Assembly (NCBI GenBank): GCA_021738505.1 | Contig: JAIPBW010000023.1 | Coordinates: 1 to 43,297 of the forward strand | Direction of reading: 5' to 3' | Source: Bacteroidales bacterium | GTDB lineage: Bacteria > Bacteroidota > Bacteroidia > Bacteroidales > PWNQ01 | DNA length: 43,297 nt | Part shown: in pieces, positions 42,355-43,297 of the stretch | How positions within the stretch are numbered: position 1 is the first letter of the stretch | Layout of the letters: each line of letters starts with the position of its first letter | The notes under the pieces: generated by a model | What the model saw: the letters and a program-made list of their open reading frames with translations, nothing else | Databases searched by the model: none | What the model was told of the DNA's origin: nothing | Program-made: the position numbers and the translations under genes

Positions 42355-43167
42355 ATGGCCAAAGTATTTACAGATGATTTGAGAGAAGATATTCAACTAG
42401 AGGCGGTTCCACAGCGTATTGTTTCACTGTGTCCCTCTGTAACAGAAACCCTTGTAAAATTAGGTTTAAAAGAAGAGCTGGCAGGAAGAACGTCCTATTG
42501 CTACCGTCCCGTTGGAGAGATTGAGGATGTGGAAAAAATCGGTGGCCCCAAGGAATTGGATTTTCAGGCCATAGAAACGGCCAAGCCGGACCTGATCTTT
42601 GCAGTAAAGGAGGAAAATGATCGCAATCAGATCCAAAAGTTACGGGAGAACTATCCGGTTTTTGTTTTTGACGTGAATACGTATGCCGAGGCTCTGGATA
42701 TGATCATCCGTATTGGAGAAATGACGGAAAAACAAGAGAAGGCCGTGGAGTTAAGTGATCAGATTGATAAAGCATTTGCGCAAATCCCTCAGCTGGAAGT
42801 ACCGAGAACATTTCTGTATTTGGTTTGGAAAGACCCGCTGATGGCTGCCGGAAAACGAACATTTATCAACAGTGTATTATCGTCTCATGGGTTTATTAAT
42901 TGTATGGACCCTTTCATTCAGCGCTATGTTACGTTGAATATTGAGGTATTTAAAAAGCTGAAATTTGAAGTTGCCTTTTTGCCCAGTGAACCCATGGAAT
43001 TTAATGAAGAAGATAAGAAAGATATTCTTGCCTTTTTTCCGGAAGCTGATGTGCGACTGGTGGATGGAGAATCTTTTAGTTGGTTTGGCTATAGAATGTT
43101 ACATGCTGCAGAATACCTGACAAAACTGATCGGGGATTTTAATCAGGAACCGAAAAAAACTAAATAG
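42355..43167 (+). CDS. Helical-backbone metal/cobalamin receptor (BtuF-like), apparently without signal peptide
   Basis: 270 residues. The first lobe starts RIVSLCPSVTETLVKLGLKEELAGRT, the classic opening of class III substrate-binding proteins (BtuF/FhuD type). VEKIGGPKELDFQAIETAKPDLIFA follows and a single long helix joins the lobes. The C-terminal lobe has VDGESFSWFGYRMLHAAEYL. The protein begins directly MAKVFTDDLRED, with no hydrophobic signal and no lipobox. No ABC permease or ATPase gene is visible beside it. It is probably cytoplasmic and may sequester or deliver a corrinoid or metal rather than serve an importer. Confidence 0.85.
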   Translation: MAKVFTDDLREDIQLEAVPQRIVSLCPSVTETLVKLGLKEELAGRTSYCYRPVGEIEDVEKIGGPKELDFQAIETAKPDLIFAVKEENDRNQIQKLRENYPVFVFDVNTYAEALDMIIRIGEMTEKQEKAVELSDQIDKAFAQIPQLEVPRTFLYLVWKDPLMAAGKRTFINSVLSSHGFINCMDPFIQRYVTLNIEVFKKLKFEVAFLPSEPMEFNEEDKKDILAFFPEADVRLVDGESFSWFGYRMLHAAEYLTKLIGDFNQEPKKTK

Positions 43168-43258
43168 AGTCTGTCAATAAACATCAAAATGTTGATAATT
43201 AAAAGAGTAATCACTGACAATCGTTTTCAAATATTTGTAATTTTACTAAAAAAAGCAG

Positions 43259-43297
43259 ATGAAGCTATTTGATGATATTAAGATAAAATTTGAAAGA
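43259..43297 (+). CDS. Start of a further gene (3' partial), possibly rhomboid protease
   Basis: ATG at 43259 opens 13 codons (MKLFDDIKIKFER) running to the window edge without a stop. The start MxLxDDIKxxF resembles the N-terminus of some rhomboid-family proteases in this phylum as I remember it, but the stretch is too short to be sure. No promoter box of the standard type is evident just upstream. Confidence 0.4.
   Translation, partial: MKLFDDIKIKFER

Noticed and set aside
43168-43250. Possible hairpin ATCAA/TTGAT after the BtuF-like gene
   Set aside because: Five weak pairs with no T run. It may be chance in AT-rich DNA.
1-43297. tRNA, rRNA or CRISPR array
   Set aside because: No cloverleaf with a GTTCGA-type arm and no regularly spaced 25-40 base repeats were seen. 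The only periodic array has an 8-base unit.

Overview
The window comes from a member of the Bacteroidota. Three things point there. Many genes have the phylum's TAnnTTTG -7 promoter box just upstream. Several secreted proteins end in type IX secretion system (T9SS) sorting domains. The conserved genes (DUF5686 barrel protein, PorP/SprF, PorZ, RecO next to PorZ) are typical of the phylum. I cannot name a genus. Most of the window is AT-rich, but the first ~700 bases are clearly GC-richer than the rest.

Layout. Positions 1-1043 hold the 3' end of a secreted PKD/T9SS protein and a repeat-filled spacer. Positions 1044-12768 are mostly housekeeping and envelope genes: an SDR-type reductase, tyrosyl-tRNA synthetase, an endonuclease/exonuclease/phosphatase protein, a secreted subtilisin, an MFS transporter with a large periplasmic insert, an OmpA-like protein, a patatin phospholipase, the heptose epimerase HldD and a MerR-type regulator. 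Positions 12769-16505 hold a basic amino acid decarboxylase and an NhaC-family transporter behind a long leader with attenuator-like structure. Positions 17058-24740 carry a FabH-like synthase, a small lipoprotein, D-aminoacyl-tRNA deacylase with a MazG-like pyrophosphohydrolase and a DUF5686 outer membrane protein, then a methyltransferase, a TonB-C-like secreted protein, a GNAT acetyltransferase and a PHP phosphoesterase.

Positions 25132-38535 are a cell-surface island of T9SS cargo: a large type A protein, a run of Ig/PKD-like proteins ending in a gliding-motility-type (type B) sorting domain, a PorP/SprF partner protein, a secreted endonuclease I and a choice-of-anchor-J protein. Positions 38667-43297 return to conserved genes: a DUF3307 membrane protein, PorZ of the T9SS, RecO, a BtuF-like metal/cobalamin receptor without a signal peptide, and the start of one more gene.

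The most unusual region is 28541-33738. Two tandem Ig-like proteins lack any recognised sorting domain but end in similar short tails (N-T-x-x-I-x-[HK]-[YN]). They are followed by a type B cargo gene whose ATG is replaced by ATC, and an inverted-repeat element sits between the second and third genes. Other points of interest are a duplicated beta domain inserted between the last two helices of the MFS transporter, and a four-residue Arg-rich mini-ORF ahead of a hairpin in the decarboxylase leader.
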